64,000 nucleotides of DNA from Marinomonas vulgaris (lineage in GTDB: Bacteria; Pseudomonadota; Gammaproteobacteria; Pseudomonadales; Marinomonadaceae). Shown piece by piece: positions 9,331 through 19,034 of this stretch (position 1 is its first letter; the number at the start of each line of letters is the position of its first letter). The notes beneath the pieces were generated by a model, which was not told the DNA's origin, made no database searches, and saw nothing but the letters and a program-made list of their open reading frames with translations. The stretch covers positions 124,001-188,000 of the forward strand of contig NZ_JAGSSV010000002.1 in the NCBI RefSeq assembly GCF_018145875.1, given 5' to 3'. The translations under genes were made by a program, and so were the position numbers.

Positions 9331-10416
9331 ATGGATTTTCGTATTTTTCTATTATTAATCAGTGTTTTTTTAATTTCATCAGCAAACGCTGTCCCTATTA
9401 AAGGTTTGTACAGTGCTGAGGTAAATCTTCCCGTTGGCTCTTCTGAGGCAAAGATGCTTGATGACGCCTTTAGCATGGCAGCTGAAGAAGTGCTTGTTAA
9501 AGTTTCTGGGGATAAAGCAGCCATGTCTTCCTCCTTATTGGAGCAGGCAAAAAAACAGGCATCGACTTGGGTTGCTCAACACTCCGTAATGAACTTGACA
9601 GAGTTATTGCCGTGGCAAGGCGATTTGGTGCCTGGTCGGCAAATCAAGGTAACTTTTTATCAATCGTCGATTGATAATTTTTTGTCGCAAAATAATTTAG
9701 CGGTATGGGGAGAGAATCGGCCTTCGGTGTTGGTGTGGTTGGCCACGGAAAGTAACGGCTTTCGAACTTTATCGGGCTCAAATGCCCCATCTGTTGTTTT
9801 AAACGAGTTTGCTCAAGCGGCTAATGCAATAGGGGTTCCTGTGTATGCGCCGCTGCTCGATGAGGTCGATAAGCGAAACCTTGCTGCATCCGATGTCTGG
9901 GGCTTTTTTGAAGATAATATTTTGAAAGCGAGTCAACGCTACCAAACTGATTCGGTAGCGGCTTTAAGGGTTAGTCAATACGCTGATTCTGCGGCGGGTA
10001 ATTTACTGATTTTACTAAAAAGCGGTGATGTGGCGCGCTTCTCTCTTAACGGTGACTCCACACAAGCGGTCGTTGAGCAAGCAAGTGTGCATTTGGCAAA
10101 GGTCTTTTCTTCTCGCTATGCCTCGGTACGTAACAGCCGTTCGTCGAATATATTAAATATTCAGGTTGCAGGTATAAGTAGTTACACAAGTATGAGCAAG
10201 GTACAAACATATCTTGAAAGTATCAGTGTGGTACGCGACGTTAGATTGCTGCGAGTAGAGGGTGAAAAAATCGAATTTTTGATTGAGATTGACGGAGACA
10301 GGCAAAAATTGTTCAACAGCATCTCGTTGAGCCGTTTGTTGGTGAATGCGCCTCTTAATGCGTTAGATCCCGACGCCAATCGAATTGTTTCTTATCAATA
10401 TAGTGGAGTGAACTAG
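9331..10416 (+). CDS. DUF2066 domain-containing exported protein
   Basis: A 361-residue protein with a Sec signal peptide (FLLLISVFLISSANA, cleavage likely before VPIKG). The family pattern SEAKMLDDAFSMAAEEVLVKVSGD near residues 38-61 and the following WQGDLVPGRQIKVTFYQ place it in DUF2066, whose function is unknown. In many gammaproteobacteria this gene lies between purM and hda; here it is next to purM but hda does not follow. An AAGGAAGG site precedes the ATG. The next small gene starts directly after its stop codon. Confidence 0.85.
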   Translation: MDFRIFLLLISVFLISSANAVPIKGLYSAEVNLPVGSSEAKMLDDAFSMAAEEVLVKVSGDKAAMSSSLLEQAKKQASTWVAQHSVMNLTELLPWQGDLVPGRQIKVTFYQSSIDNFLSQNNLAVWGENRPSVLVWLATESNGFRTLSGSNAPSVVLNEFAQAANAIGVPVYAPLLDEVDKRNLAASDVWGFFEDNILKASQRYQTDSVAALRVSQYADSAAGNLLILLKSGDVARFSLNGDSTQAVVEQASVHLAKVFSSRYASVRNSRSSNILNIQVAGISSYTSMSKVQTYLESISVVRDVRLLRVEGEKIEFLIEIDGDRQKLFNSISLSRLLVNAPLNALDPDANRIVSYQYSGVN

Positions 10417-10644
10417 ATGACTGAATCATTAGATGGGCAGCCAATTGAACGGGATTTTTCTGCTCGTTCAATGGAAGAACAAGAGGACTTTCTTTCTCAA
10501 ACATGGTGTAACCATTGCCTAGAGATGGATTTAGGTATGGTTAATCCGAAAGAGTACGAAACCAAGGAGCGGATTTGGATTGAAGGTGAATGTGTCAAAT
10601 GTGGCAAGGTGACCGTTACGGAGATAGTTGAAGAGGAAGAATGA
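10417..10644 (+). CDS. Small zinc-ribbon-like protein, function unknown
   Basis: A 75-residue acidic protein whose ATG follows the stop of the DUF2066 gene with no gap, so translation is almost certainly coupled. It has two CxxC pairs, WCNHCLE near residue 31 and ECVKCGK near residue 59, spaced as in a rubredoxin-like or zinc-ribbon fold, and ends in a run of Glu. I do not recognise a named family. The pairing with a DUF2066 gene may mean a shared process, but nothing else supports a function. Confidence 0.7.
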   Translation: MTESLDGQPIERDFSARSMEEQEDFLSQTWCNHCLEMDLGMVNPKEYETKERIWIEGECVKCGKVTVTEIVEEEE

Positions 10645-10673
10645 CTTCTAAACCTTAGTGTAATCAGCTAAAA

Positions 10674-10706
10674 ACAAAAAAAACGCGCCATTTGGGCGCG
10701 TTTTTT
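10674..10706. terminator. Bidirectional intrinsic terminator between the zinc-ribbon gene and gltA
   Basis: An A-rich run leads into AACGCGCC, a short ATTTG loop, GGCGCGTT and a T run, so it can stop transcription from both convergent genes. Confidence 0.9.
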
Positions 10707-10725
10707 GTGCAATGACTAATAGGAC

Positions 10726-12009
10726 TTATTTGTCTTCTGGGTAATCGCGTTGTGGATGACCCACATACAATTGGCGTGGACGGCCAATTTTGTATGGCCC
10801 ACTGATCATTTCGTTCCAGTGAGAAATCCAGCCGATCGTACGAGACATGGCGAAAATTACCGTGAACATACTGGTTGGAATGCCAATGGCTTTCATGATG
10901 ATACCAGAATAGAAATCTACGTTTGGATAGAGTTTACGCTCTACAAAGTAAGGATCTTCTAGTGCGATTTGCTCAAGACGTTTCGCAATCTTCAACAATG
11001 GATCATCTGATTTGCCTAGTTCGGCCAATACCTGATCGCATGTTTCACGCATTACTTTCGCACGTGGGTCGAAGTTTTTGTAAACGCGATGACCAAAGCC
11101 CATCAAGCGGAAAGGATCGTTTTTGTCTTTTGCTTTGGCGATGAATTCATCGATGTTTTCAACATCACCAATTTCTTCAAGCATAGTCAATACGGCTTCG
11201 TTTGCACCACCGTGAGCAGGGCCCCATAGAGTGGCAATACCAGCAGCAATACACGCAAATGGGTTGGCACCTGAAGAGCCTGCTAGACGTACAGTTGACG
11301 TTGATGCGTTTTGTTCGTGGTCAGCATGAAGAATAAAGATTTTATCCATCGCTTTAGCAAACACAGGATTCACCTTGTAATCTTCGCAAGGTGTAGCAAA
11401 CATCATGTATAAGAAATTTTCAGCGTAAGATAAGTCGTTACGTGGGTACATAACAGGCTGATCTTTTGAATATTTGTAGCAAATAGACGCAAGTGTCGGC
11501 ATTTTTGAAATCAAACGAAATGCTGCGATCTCACGGTGCTTTGGATCCGTGATATCCATGTTGTCTTGATAAAATGCTGAAAGAGCACCAACCAAGCCAC
11601 ACATTATTGCCATTGGGTGTGCATCGTTACGGAAGCCATCGATGAATTTATGCATAGATTGGTTAACCATAGTGTGTCTACCAACCATGGCATCAAATTC
11701 TTCTTTTTGCTTTTTGTCAGGTAGCTCTCCGTAAAGCAATAAATAGCAGGTCTCTAAATAATCAGAGTGTTCTGCAAGTTGTGCGATCGGGTAGCCACGA
11801 TGCAAAAGAATACCTGCATCACCATCAATAAAGGTAATAGCCGATTCGCATGAACCTGTAGACATGAAACCTGGGTCATAGGTGAAAACACCGTTTGCAC
11901 CCAAGCCACGAACATCTATAACGTCTGTGCCCAAAGTACCTTTAAGAACCGGAAGTTCGATCGTTTTATCGATCCCATCCACTGTAAGTAGCGCTTTTTT
12001 ATCAGTCAT
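10726..12009 (-). CDS. gltA: Citrate synthase (type II)
   Basis: Condenses acetyl-CoA and oxaloacetate to citrate, the entry step of the TCA cycle. The 427 residues match the hexameric, NADH-sensitive gram-negative type. Catalytic motifs are [11 protein letters not shown] (His), [14 protein letters not shown] (His/Arg) and [10 protein letters not shown] (Asp). The ATG at 12009 is preceded by GGAGACAATAA. It is transcribed away from sdhCDAB, so the intergenic region carries promoters for both halves of the cycle block. Confidence 0.98.
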   Translation of the reverse strand: MTDKKALLTVDGIDKTIELPVLKGTLGTDVIDVRGLGANGVFTYDPGFMSTGSCESAITFIDGDAGILLHRGYPIAQLAEHSDYLETCYLLLYGELPDKKQKEEFDAMVGRHTMVNQSMHKFIDGFRNDAHPMAIMCGLVGALSAFYQDNMDITDPKHREIAAFRLISKMPTLASICYKYSKDQPVMYPRNDLSYAENFLYMMFATPCEDYKVNPVFAKAMDKIFILHADHEQNASTSTVRLAGSSGANPFACIAAGIATLWGPAHGGANEAVLTMLEEIGDVENIDEFIAKAKDKNDPFRLMGFGHRVYKNFDPRAKVMRETCDQVLAELGKSDDPLLKIAKRLEQIALEDPYFVERKLYPNVDFYSGIIMKAIGIPTSMFTVIFAMSRTIGWISHWNEMISGPYKIGRPRQLYVGHPQRDYPEDK

Positions 12010-12084
12010 TTATTGTCTCCTTCGTATTCTGGTTCGAGGCCAATACTCATTAGGTTTTTCTTGTCTAGCCCAGAAGGTGCGGAA

Positions 12085-12114
12085 AAAATACTGTTTCTAG
12101 GCGGCAAAAGTCAA
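12085..12114 (-). promoter_or_regulatory. Candidate gltA promoter
   Basis: On the minus strand, TTGACT (12114-12109) and TATTTT (12090-12085) are separated by 18 bases, about 75 bases upstream of the gltA start. The -35 is good and the -10 is fair. Confidence 0.45.
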
Positions 12115-12351
12115 TCTTGTTAAGTCTGGGGGTTTTTGTAATGTGCTTACATATCTTGTAATTATCTAACAAAAGCAAGGTGCTTGAGCATCTTTGCTTT
12201 CTCATATCTTATAGTCAAATCATTGAAAATAAACAGTAAAATTGCCTTTTTTGTCTTTTGGGTGAATGTAATTTTATACCATTATTGTTTCAGTTTATGG
12301 CTACATTCATTTGCTGAATGGCGACCATTGAAAAGGGTGCGCGCAGTCTAT

Positions 12352-12381
12352 TTGTCTTAGTATTTTTTGGTGGTCTATAAT
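12352..12381 (+). promoter_or_regulatory. Candidate sdhC promoter
   Basis: TTGTCT (12352-12357), an 18-base spacer and a perfect TATAAT (12376-12381) lie about 180 bases upstream of sdhC. The long leader leaves room for further control. Confidence 0.5.
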
Positions 12382-12564
12382 TGCGCCCCAGACGATTTCA
12401 TTGATTTGTTGGTGCTAGTGTATAAAAGATTGTCGCTTTTAAACATTTGTTTGCAAATCGATGAGATTGTTAAAGCAGGCCTATACTGTCGTTATGCTGT
12501 TTCTTGTTGAAACACACATACGCGTATAGATATTGGGTCGTGATTGACCATTCAATCGATTAAG

Positions 12565-12957
12565 ATGGTGTATAAAGTCGTGAATAAAAAAAGACCAGTC
12601 AACCTTGATATTTCAACAATATCGATGCCCGTCACAGCAGTCGTGTCTATTCTTCACCGTGTAACAGGAATCATCCTCTTTGTAGGTTTGGCTTTCTTGT
12701 TTTATGCGTTTGATCTTTCTTTAGAATCTCAAGAAGGGTTCGATCAAGTGGTTAGCACGTTGCAAACAAGTTTCTTAGCGAAATTTATTATTTGGGGTGT
12801 CGTTTCTGCTCTTATGTACCATTTTGTAGCGGGTGTAAAACACTTGTTTATGGATTTGGGGCATTTTGAGGAATTAGAAAGTGGACGCAAAGCGGCTGTT
12901 GCAAACATTGTAATTGCTGCTGTTCTTATTGTGTTAGCAGGAGTGTGGATATGGTAA
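12565..12957 (+). CDS. sdhC: Succinate dehydrogenase cytochrome b556 membrane subunit
   Basis: Membrane anchor subunit of complex II that binds haem b and quinone. The 130 residues match E. coli SdhC in length when the ATG at 12565 is used; a TTG at 12544 and a GTG at 12580 are alternatives. KKRPVNLDI is the family N-terminal signature, followed by SILHRVTG, and YHFVAGVKHLFMD carries the haem-ligand His. Three transmembrane helices are visible. The stop overlaps the sdhD start by a few bases. Confidence 0.94.
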   Translation: MVYKVVNKKRPVNLDISTISMPVTAVVSILHRVTGIILFVGLAFLFYAFDLSLESQEGFDQVVSTLQTSFLAKFIIWGVVSALMYHFVAGVKHLFMDLGHFEELESGRKAAVANIVIAAVLIVLAGVWIW

Positions 12958-13298
12958 CTCAAATTACAAGCTTTGGCCGTTCTGGTCTTTACGACTGGAT
13001 GATGCAGCGCGTTTCAGCGATTGTACTATCTCTATATACGGTTTTTATTATCGGTTATTTGTTGCTAAATCCTGATCTAACATACGATCAGTGGAGTACA
13101 TTATTTGAAGCAACATGGATGCGCATTTTCAGTCTCATGGTGCTTCTATCTATTGGTATGCACTCATGGATTGGTCTGTGGTCTATCTCTACCGACTATC
13201 TAAAAGCAACGGGTGTTCGTTTCTTCTTTCAATCTCTATGCGGTCTTGTGATGTTTATTTACATCGTATGGGGTGTTCAGGTTCTTTGGGGGCTATAA
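12951..13298 (+). CDS. sdhD: Succinate dehydrogenase hydrophobic membrane anchor
   Basis: Second membrane subunit of complex II, about 115 residues with three transmembrane helices. The ATG at 12951 is seven bases after AGGAG; a GTG two codons upstream is also in frame. FGRSGLYDWMMQRVSAIVL aligns with the usual N-terminus, and GMHSWIGLWSISTDY contains the haem His and the Asp-Tyr near the quinone site. It overlaps sdhC and is followed by sdhA three bases later. Confidence 0.94.
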   Translation: MVTQITSFGRSGLYDWMMQRVSAIVLSLYTVFIIGYLLLNPDLTYDQWSTLFEATWMRIFSLMVLLSIGMHSWIGLWSISTDYLKATGVRFFFQSLCGLVMFIYIVWGVQVLWGL

Positions 13299-13301
13299 GT
13301 A

Positions 13302-15074
13302 ATGGCAAATATTCGTACTATTTCTTTTGACGCCATTGTTATTGGTGGTGGTGGCGCAGGTATGCGTGCAGCACTTCAGTTAACAGAGTCTGGTTTAAAC
13401 ACGGCTTGTGTAACAAAGGTTTTTCCAACACGTTCACACACAGTATCAGCACAAGGTGGTATTACCTGTGCGATTGCAAGTGATGATCCAAATGATGATT
13501 GGCGCTGGCACATGTATGACACCGTAAAGGGGTCAGATTACATTGGTGACCAAGACGCTATCGAGTACATGTGTTCTGTAGGGCCGCAAGCGGTCTTTGA
13601 ACTCGAGCACATGGGATTGCCTTTCTCACGTACTGAGCAGGGTCGTATTTATCAGCGTCCTTTTGGTGGTCAGTCTAAAGGTCCAAATGACTCAACTCAG
13701 GCTGCACGTACTTGTGCTGCCGCTGACCGTACAGGTCATGCATTGTTGCACACACTTTATCAAGGTAACCTTAAAGGCGGCACCACCTTCTTTAACGAAT
13801 GGTATGCTACTGACCTTGTTAAGAACAACGATGATGCCGTTGTTGGCGTTATTGCAATTTGCGTTGAAAACGGTGAAACCGTTTACCTGAAAGCAAAAGC
13901 TACTGTTATTGCTACTGGTGGTGCAGGTCGTATTTATCAGTCTACTACGAATGCTCACATCAACACAGGTGATGGCGTTGGTATGGCACTGCGTGCAGGC
14001 TTCCCGATGCAAGACATGGAAATGTGGCAGTTCCACCCAACGGGTATTTACGGTGCTGGTACATTGGTAACAGAAGGTTGTCGTGGTGAGGGTGGTTACC
14101 TGATCAATAAAGACGGCGAGCGTTTCATGGAGCGTTATGCGCCTAACGCGAAAGACCTTGCTGGACGTGATGTTGTAGCTCGCTCTATGGTTCTAGAAAT
14201 TTTAGAAGGCCGTGGTTGTGGCCCAGATGGTGATCACGTATTGCTTAAACTGGATCATCTAGGCGAAGAGACTTTGAACAAGCGTCTTCCAGGTATCCTT
14301 GAACTTTCACGAACGTTTGCGCACGTTGACCCAGTCAAAGAGCCGATTCCAGTTATCCCAACGTGTCATTATATGATGGGTGGTATTCCAACTAACATCG
14401 GTGGGCAAGCGCTTAAGACTAATGAAGCAGGTGAAGATGTCATTATCGATGGTCTTTATGCTTGTGGTGAAGCGGCTTGTGTATCTGTGCACGGTGCAAA
14501 CCGTCTAGGTGGTAACTCACTGTTAGACTTGGTTGTATTTGGTCGCGCTGTTGGTCTTCAGGTGAAAAAATCTCTAGATGCTGGTTTTGATGCATTAGAT
14601 GCAAATGAAACTAATATTGATGAGGCTTTGGTTCGTCTAAATCGTTTGAATAACACAACTGGTGGTGAGAGCGTAGCAGAAGTTCGTGCAGATCTTCAGC
14701 GCGTTATGCAGCTTTACTTTGGTGTATTCCGCGATGGCGAAGCTATGCAAAAAGGTTTGGCGCAGCTGAAAGAGATCCGAGCTCGTGTAGAAAACCTATA
14801 CCTAGAAGATAAGAGTCAGGCATTCAACACGGCTCGTATTGAAGCGCTTGAGCTAGAAAATTTGTTAGAGGTCGCTGAGTCAACGGCGATACCTGCAGAA
14901 TTCCGTAAAGAAAGCCGTGGTGCTCATGCTCGTAATGACTTTACCGAGCGTGACGATGAAAACTGGTTGAAACATTCTATCTTCCATCCAGGAGATAAAA
15001 AAGTGACTAAGCGTGATGTTAACTTTGCGCCAAAAACTATGGATGCTTTCCCACCTAAAATTCGATCATACTAA
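13302..15074 (+). CDS. sdhA: Succinate dehydrogenase flavoprotein subunit
   Basis: Catalytic FAD subunit of complex II, oxidising succinate to fumarate. The 590 residues match the family. The dinucleotide fold [15 protein letters not shown] is at the start; the covalent FAD site is H46 in [10 protein letters not shown]. The substrate region includes [13 protein letters not shown] and the Arg of GRDVVARSM, and [14 protein letters not shown] is the late FAD-binding motif. It is the third gene of sdhCDAB. Confidence 0.98.
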   Translation: MANIRTISFDAIVIGGGGAGMRAALQLTESGLNTACVTKVFPTRSHTVSAQGGITCAIASDDPNDDWRWHMYDTVKGSDYIGDQDAIEYMCSVGPQAVFELEHMGLPFSRTEQGRIYQRPFGGQSKGPNDSTQAARTCAAADRTGHALLHTLYQGNLKGGTTFFNEWYATDLVKNNDDAVVGVIAICVENGETVYLKAKATVIATGGAGRIYQSTTNAHINTGDGVGMALRAGFPMQDMEMWQFHPTGIYGAGTLVTEGCRGEGGYLINKDGERFMERYAPNAKDLAGRDVVARSMVLEILEGRGCGPDGDHVLLKLDHLGEETLNKRLPGILELSRTFAHVDPVKEPIPVIPTCHYMMGGIPTNIGGQALKTNEAGEDVIIDGLYACGEAACVSVHGANRLGGNSLLDLVVFGRAVGLQVKKSLDAGFDALDANETNIDEALVRLNRLNNTTGGESVAEVRADLQRVMQLYFGVFRDGEAMQKGLAQLKEIRARVENLYLEDKSQAFNTARIEALELENLLEVAESTAIPAEFRKESRGAHARNDFTERDDENWLKHSIFHPGDKKVTKRDVNFAPKTMDAFPPKIRSY

Positions 15075-15086
15075 GGAGTTGTATCA

Positions 15087-15791
15087 ATGTTAGTTAGTAT
15101 TTATCGTTACAATCCTGAGAAGGACGACGCGCCTTACATGCAGGATTATCAAATTGAGTTGCCAGCAGGCAAAGACTTGATGGTCCTTGATGTATTAAAC
15201 TTGCTTAAGGCAAAAGATACGACAATTTCTTACCGCCGCTCATGCCGTGAAGGTGTATGTGGTTCAGATGGTATGAATATGTCAGGTAAGAACGGATTAG
15301 CGTGTATTACGCCTGTCTCTGAAGCGGCTAAAAATGGTAAATTAGTACTTCGCCCACTGCCAGGCTTGCCTGTCGTTCGTGATTTAGTTATCGATATGGG
15401 GCAGTTCTACAAGCAGTATGAGAAAATTCGTCCATATTTGATCAACGATGCACCTGCACCAGCTATTGAGCGCTTGCAAACACCTGAAGAGCGTGAAAAG
15501 CTTGACGGGCTTTACGAGTGTATCTTGTGTGCGTGTTGTTCAACGGCGTGTCCTTCTTTCTGGTGGAATCCTGATAAATTCATTGGGCCATCTGGTTTGT
15601 TGCAAGCGTACCGCTTTTTGGCCGATAGCCGCGACACAGCAACACAAGATCGTCTTGGTGAATTAGATGATCCATTTAGTGTGTTCCGTTGTCATGGTAT
15701 TATGAATTGTGTCAGTGTTTGTCCAAAAGGATTAAACCCGACTAAAGCAATTGGTAATATTCGTACCATGCTATTACAAAGAGCAACATAA
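15087..15791 (+). CDS. sdhB: Succinate dehydrogenase iron-sulfur subunit
   Basis: Electron-transfer subunit of complex II with three clusters. The [2Fe-2S] ligands are in SCREGVCGSDG plus a later Cys in NGLACIT, the [4Fe-4S] ligands in CILCACCSTACP, and the [3Fe-4S] ligands in CHGIMNCVSVCPKG. The 234 residues match the family. An AAGGAG site lies before the ATG. A terminator follows, so sdhCDAB can be a separate transcript from sucAB. Confidence 0.98.
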   Translation: MLVSIYRYNPEKDDAPYMQDYQIELPAGKDLMVLDVLNLLKAKDTTISYRRSCREGVCGSDGMNMSGKNGLACITPVSEAAKNGKLVLRPLPGLPVVRDLVIDMGQFYKQYEKIRPYLINDAPAPAIERLQTPEEREKLDGLYECILCACCSTACPSFWWNPDKFIGPSGLLQAYRFLADSRDTATQDRLGELDDPFSVFRCHGIMNCVSVCPKGLNPTKAIGNIRTMLLQRAT

Positions 15792-15838
15792 TGACGCTTC
15801 GCGTGGTCCATAATGACAATTTGATGTGATCACAGAGC

Positions 15839-15874
15839 TGGCGGCTTGAATCTATATTCAATGCCGCCATTTTT
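15839..15874 (+). terminator. Intrinsic terminator after sdhB
   Basis: The outer stem TGGCGGC/GCCGCCA and the inner stem TTGAAT/ATTCAA around the loop CTAT are followed by five T. Confidence 0.85.
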
Positions 15875-16119
15875 GCATAATCTGGTATAGAGAATGCAAT
15901 AAAAAGAATTTAAAATTCGATCTTTACGGGCAAGGAAGTACAAAGAAAAGCCATCAGCTTAGTGATAATGGATTCAAAGGGTTTCGTTTACGAACGAAAT
16001 GTTTCTTGATGGTTTAGTATTAACCGTAGAAGGGCGAAAGTAGCTGTAAATACACAAAAAATCGAGGCTTTAATAGCCTTACGGGCCTGATAAAATGATT
16101 GATCTGTATACAAGATCGA

Positions 16120-16135
16120 TACCGGGACCCCGGTA
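16120..16135 (+). repeat. Perfect 7-bp inverted repeat in the sucA leader
   Basis: TACCGGG, AC, CCCGGTA. The tight GC stem with a 2-base centre lies 28 bases before the sucA ATG. A 2-base loop is too tight for a full RNA hairpin, so it could instead be a protein-binding palindrome or form a shorter stem. Confidence 0.6.
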
Positions 16136-16163
16136 GCTGGCTCGAACATAAGGGTGATCGAGA

Positions 16164-19001
16164 ATGCACGAAAGTTTAATGGAGTTGCTGTGGAGCACCT
16201 CTCATTTTTCAGGTGGAAACCTGGAGTATGTAGAAGGATTGTTTGAAAGCTACCTCGTCGATCCGAACTCAGTATCGGAAGAATGGCGTAAATGTTTTGA
16301 TCAACTGCCTCGTGTAAGCGAAGCACAATCAACTGATCTTCCTCATTCCGTGATTCAAGAGCAATTTCTTCAAATTGGTAAGAATAAGTTCCGAGCGTTG
16401 CCTGTAACCACAGGTACCGTGGCGACATCTGATCATGAGCAGAAACAAATCAATGTCTTGCAGCTGATCAATGCGTACCGCGTTCGCGGTCATCAGCATG
16501 CATCGCTTGATCCGCTTGGATTGCAAAAACGTGAGAGAGTAGCAGATCTGGATCTTGGTTATCACCAGTTAACGGGTGCTGATCTAGATACTACTTTTAA
16601 TGTCGGTTCTTTGTTTTTTAACAAAGAAACTCTCAAATTAAGTGAAATCGTATCTGAGCTTGAAAAAACCTATTGTGGCAGCATTGGTTATGAGTTCATG
16701 CACATTGTTGATACCCAAGAAAAAGCTTGGCTTCAGCAGCGTGTAGAATCGGTACGTTCCCGTCCTGAATACTCACAAGAAACCCGCGAAAGTCTACTTG
16801 AACGACTCACTGCAGCAGAAGGCTTGGAGAAATATCTTGCCAGCCGTTACCCTGGTGCAAAACGTTTCGGTCTTGAAGGAGGCGAAAGTCTTATTCCTAT
16901 GGTGAATGAGCTGATTCAACGTTCTGGCGCACTTGGTGCAAAAGAAGTGGTTATCGGCATGGCTCACCGTGGTCGACTTAACGTGCTGGTTAATACTTTG
17001 GGTAAAAACCCGAAAGATTTGTTTGATGAGTTTGAAGGTAAGAAGCTTGTAAACACTTCTGGTGATGTAAAATACCACCAAGGTTTTTCTTCGAATGTGA
17101 TGACAGCGGGTGGTGAAGTACACATTGCTTTGTCATTTAACCCTTCTCACTTGGAAATCGTTTCACCTGTTGTTGAGGGCTCTGTTCGAGCTCGTCAAGA
17201 TCGTCGTAAAGACACTACGGGTAAAACAGTTGTACCTATTTCGATCCACGGTGATGCTGCCTTTGCAGGTCAAGGTGTGGTGATGGAGACATTCCAGATG
17301 TCTCAGACTCGTGCCTACCGTACGGGTGGTACAGTTCATATTGTCATTAATAACCAGGTGGGCTTCACCACAAACCGTCAAGAAGATTCGCGTTCTACTG
17401 AATATGCAACCGACGTTGCTAAGATCATTCAAGCGCCTATTTTCCACGTTAATGGCGATGACCCAGAAGCTGTGTTGTTTGTGACTCAGTTAGCCCTGGA
17501 TTATCGTTATGAGTTTGGTCGTGACGTCGTTATTGATATGGTGTGTTACCGCCGCCGTGGACACAACGAAACGGATGAGCCTTCCGGTACACAGCCTTTA
17601 ATGTACAGCGTGATTAACAAGCTGAAAACTACCCGTACGCTATATTCTGAGCGTTTGGTGGCTGAAGCCGTTGTGTCACAAGATAAATCAGATCAGATGG
17701 TTAATGAAAACCGTGAAGATCTAGACAACGCTCGTCATGTTGCAAAAAGCCTTGTTCTTGAGTCTCAAACGGGTTCTTTCGTAGATTGGAAACCTTATCT
17801 TGGTGTTGAATGGACGGACGCTGGGGACACCACTTATCCTCTAGCGAAACTTCAAGAAGTGGCTAAAAAGTTAACTTCTGTGCCTGATGGTGTTGTGATT
17901 CAACGTCAAGTACAAAAAATCTATCAAGATCGCGATAAAATGACAGCAGGTGCACTTCCCTTAAACTGGGGGTACGCTGAAACCTTGGCGTTTGCTACCT
18001 TACTTGAGCAAGATTATCCGATCCGTATCACTGGACAGGATTCTGGTCGTGGTACTTTCTCGCATCGTCATGCAGTTATTCACAGTCAAAAAGATGGCAG
18101 TACGTATGTGCCGCTAAAACATCTGTCTGAGAATCAGCCGACATTAGATTTGTATGATTCATACTTGTCTGAAGAAGCGGTATTGGCATTTGAGTACGGT
18201 TATGCAAGCACTTCGCCTAAAGGCTTGGTGATTTGGGAAGCGCAATTCGGTGACTTCGCAAATGGTGCACAGGTTGTTATTGATCAATTTATCACTAGTG
18301 GTGAGCACAAGTGGGGCCGTTTGTGTGGTCTTACCATGTTGTTGCCGCATGGGTATGAAGGTCAGGGTCCTGAGCACTCTTCCGCTCGTCTTGAGCGCTT
18401 TTTGCAACTGTGTGCGGAATACAACATCCAAGTATGTGTTCCAACGACACCATCGCAAATCTTCCACATTATTCGCCGTCAAGCGATTCGACCTATGCGT
18501 CGTCCTTTGATTATCATGTCTCCAAAGAGTCTGTTGCGTCATAAGCAAGCGATTTCTACATTGGAAGATTTGGCGGAAGGAAGCTTCAAAACAGTGTTAC
18601 CAGAATCGTCTGAAACAGTGACTGCAGATAAGGTCAAGCGTATTGTCTTATGTAGCGGTAAAGTGTACTACGATCTGATCAACCGTCGCGAAGAGCTAGA
18701 GAAAGACGATGTGGCTGTTATTCGTGTAGAGCAGTTGTACCCATTCCCATACGCAGATCTTGAATCTGAGTTGGAACAGTACAAAAATGTTGAGAGCTTG
18801 GTATGGTGTCAAGAAGAGCCGAAAAACCAAGGTGCTTGGCACGCCAATCGTCACCGTATGAATCGAGTATTGGAAAAACTGTACCCAGAATTAAGAATCC
18901 GCTTTGCGGGTCGTATTTCATCAGCTGCACCTGCAGCGGGTTACATGTCAATCCATGTTGAAGAACAAGAAGCACTGGTCAACGACGCACTAGTTGGTTA
19001 G
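16164..19001 (+). CDS. sucA: 2-oxoglutarate dehydrogenase E1 component
   Basis: Thiamine diphosphate-dependent decarboxylase of the 2-oxoglutarate dehydrogenase complex, 945 residues, the normal length. The N-terminal segment LLWSTSHFSGGNLEYVEGLFESY is the part that binds E2 in this family (first 20 residues LLWSTSHFSGGNLEYVEGLF). Active-site motifs are GMAHRGRLNVL, the ThDP-Mg site GDAAFAGQGVV, and ITGQDSGRGTFSHRHAV. The ATG at 16164 is preceded by AAGGGTG at 8 bases. sucB follows 33 bases later. Confidence 0.98.
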   Translation: MHESLMELLWSTSHFSGGNLEYVEGLFESYLVDPNSVSEEWRKCFDQLPRVSEAQSTDLPHSVIQEQFLQIGKNKFRALPVTTGTVATSDHEQKQINVLQLINAYRVRGHQHASLDPLGLQKRERVADLDLGYHQLTGADLDTTFNVGSLFFNKETLKLSEIVSELEKTYCGSIGYEFMHIVDTQEKAWLQQRVESVRSRPEYSQETRESLLERLTAAEGLEKYLASRYPGAKRFGLEGGESLIPMVNELIQRSGALGAKEVVIGMAHRGRLNVLVNTLGKNPKDLFDEFEGKKLVNTSGDVKYHQGFSSNVMTAGGEVHIALSFNPSHLEIVSPVVEGSVRARQDRRKDTTGKTVVPISIHGDAAFAGQGVVMETFQMSQTRAYRTGGTVHIVINNQVGFTTNRQEDSRSTEYATDVAKIIQAPIFHVNGDDPEAVLFVTQLALDYRYEFGRDVVIDMVCYRRRGHNETDEPSGTQPLMYSVINKLKTTRTLYSERLVAEAVVSQDKSDQMVNENREDLDNARHVAKSLVLESQTGSFVDWKPYLGVEWTDAGDTTYPLAKLQEVAKKLTSVPDGVVIQRQVQKIYQDRDKMTAGALPLNWGYAETLAFATLLEQDYPIRITGQDSGRGTFSHRHAVIHSQKDGSTYVPLKHLSENQPTLDLYDSYLSEEAVLAFEYGYASTSPKGLVIWEAQFGDFANGAQVVIDQFITSGEHKWGRLCGLTMLLPHGYEGQGPEHSSARLERFLQLCAEYNIQVCVPTTPSQIFHIIRRQAIRPMRRPLIIMSPKSLLRHKQAISTLEDLAEGSFKTVLPESSETVTADKVKRIVLCSGKVYYDLINRREELEKDDVAVIRVEQLYPFPYADLESELEQYKNVESLVWCQEEPKNQGAWHANRHRMNRVLEKLYPELRIRFAGRISSAAPAAGYMSIHVEEQEALVNDALVG

Positions 19002-19034
19002 TACCATAGCCTGTCAGAGAGATAAGGGTATAAA

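Larger units (their letters stand above)
12010..12564. promoter_or_regulatory. gltA-sdhC divergent intergenic region
   Basis: No gene is visible in these 555 bases. They hold a gltA promoter candidate (12085-12114, minus), an sdhC promoter candidate (12352-12381, plus) and a small inverted repeat TGTAA/TTACA at 12137-12151 that could be an operator. The long AT-rich stretch between the promoters suggests several regulator sites, but I could not assign any to a named factor. Confidence 0.6.
15792..16163 (+). promoter_or_regulatory. sdhB-sucA intergenic region
   Basis: No gene is seen in 372 bases. The first part holds the sdh terminator (15839-15874). The rest contains three small inverted repeats: TTTCGTT/AACGAAA (15982-15999), AGGCT/AGCCT (16065-16079) and TACCGGG/CCCGGTA (16120-16135). 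The last lies in the sucA 5' leader. I could not identify a convincing sucA promoter. Confidence 0.5.
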
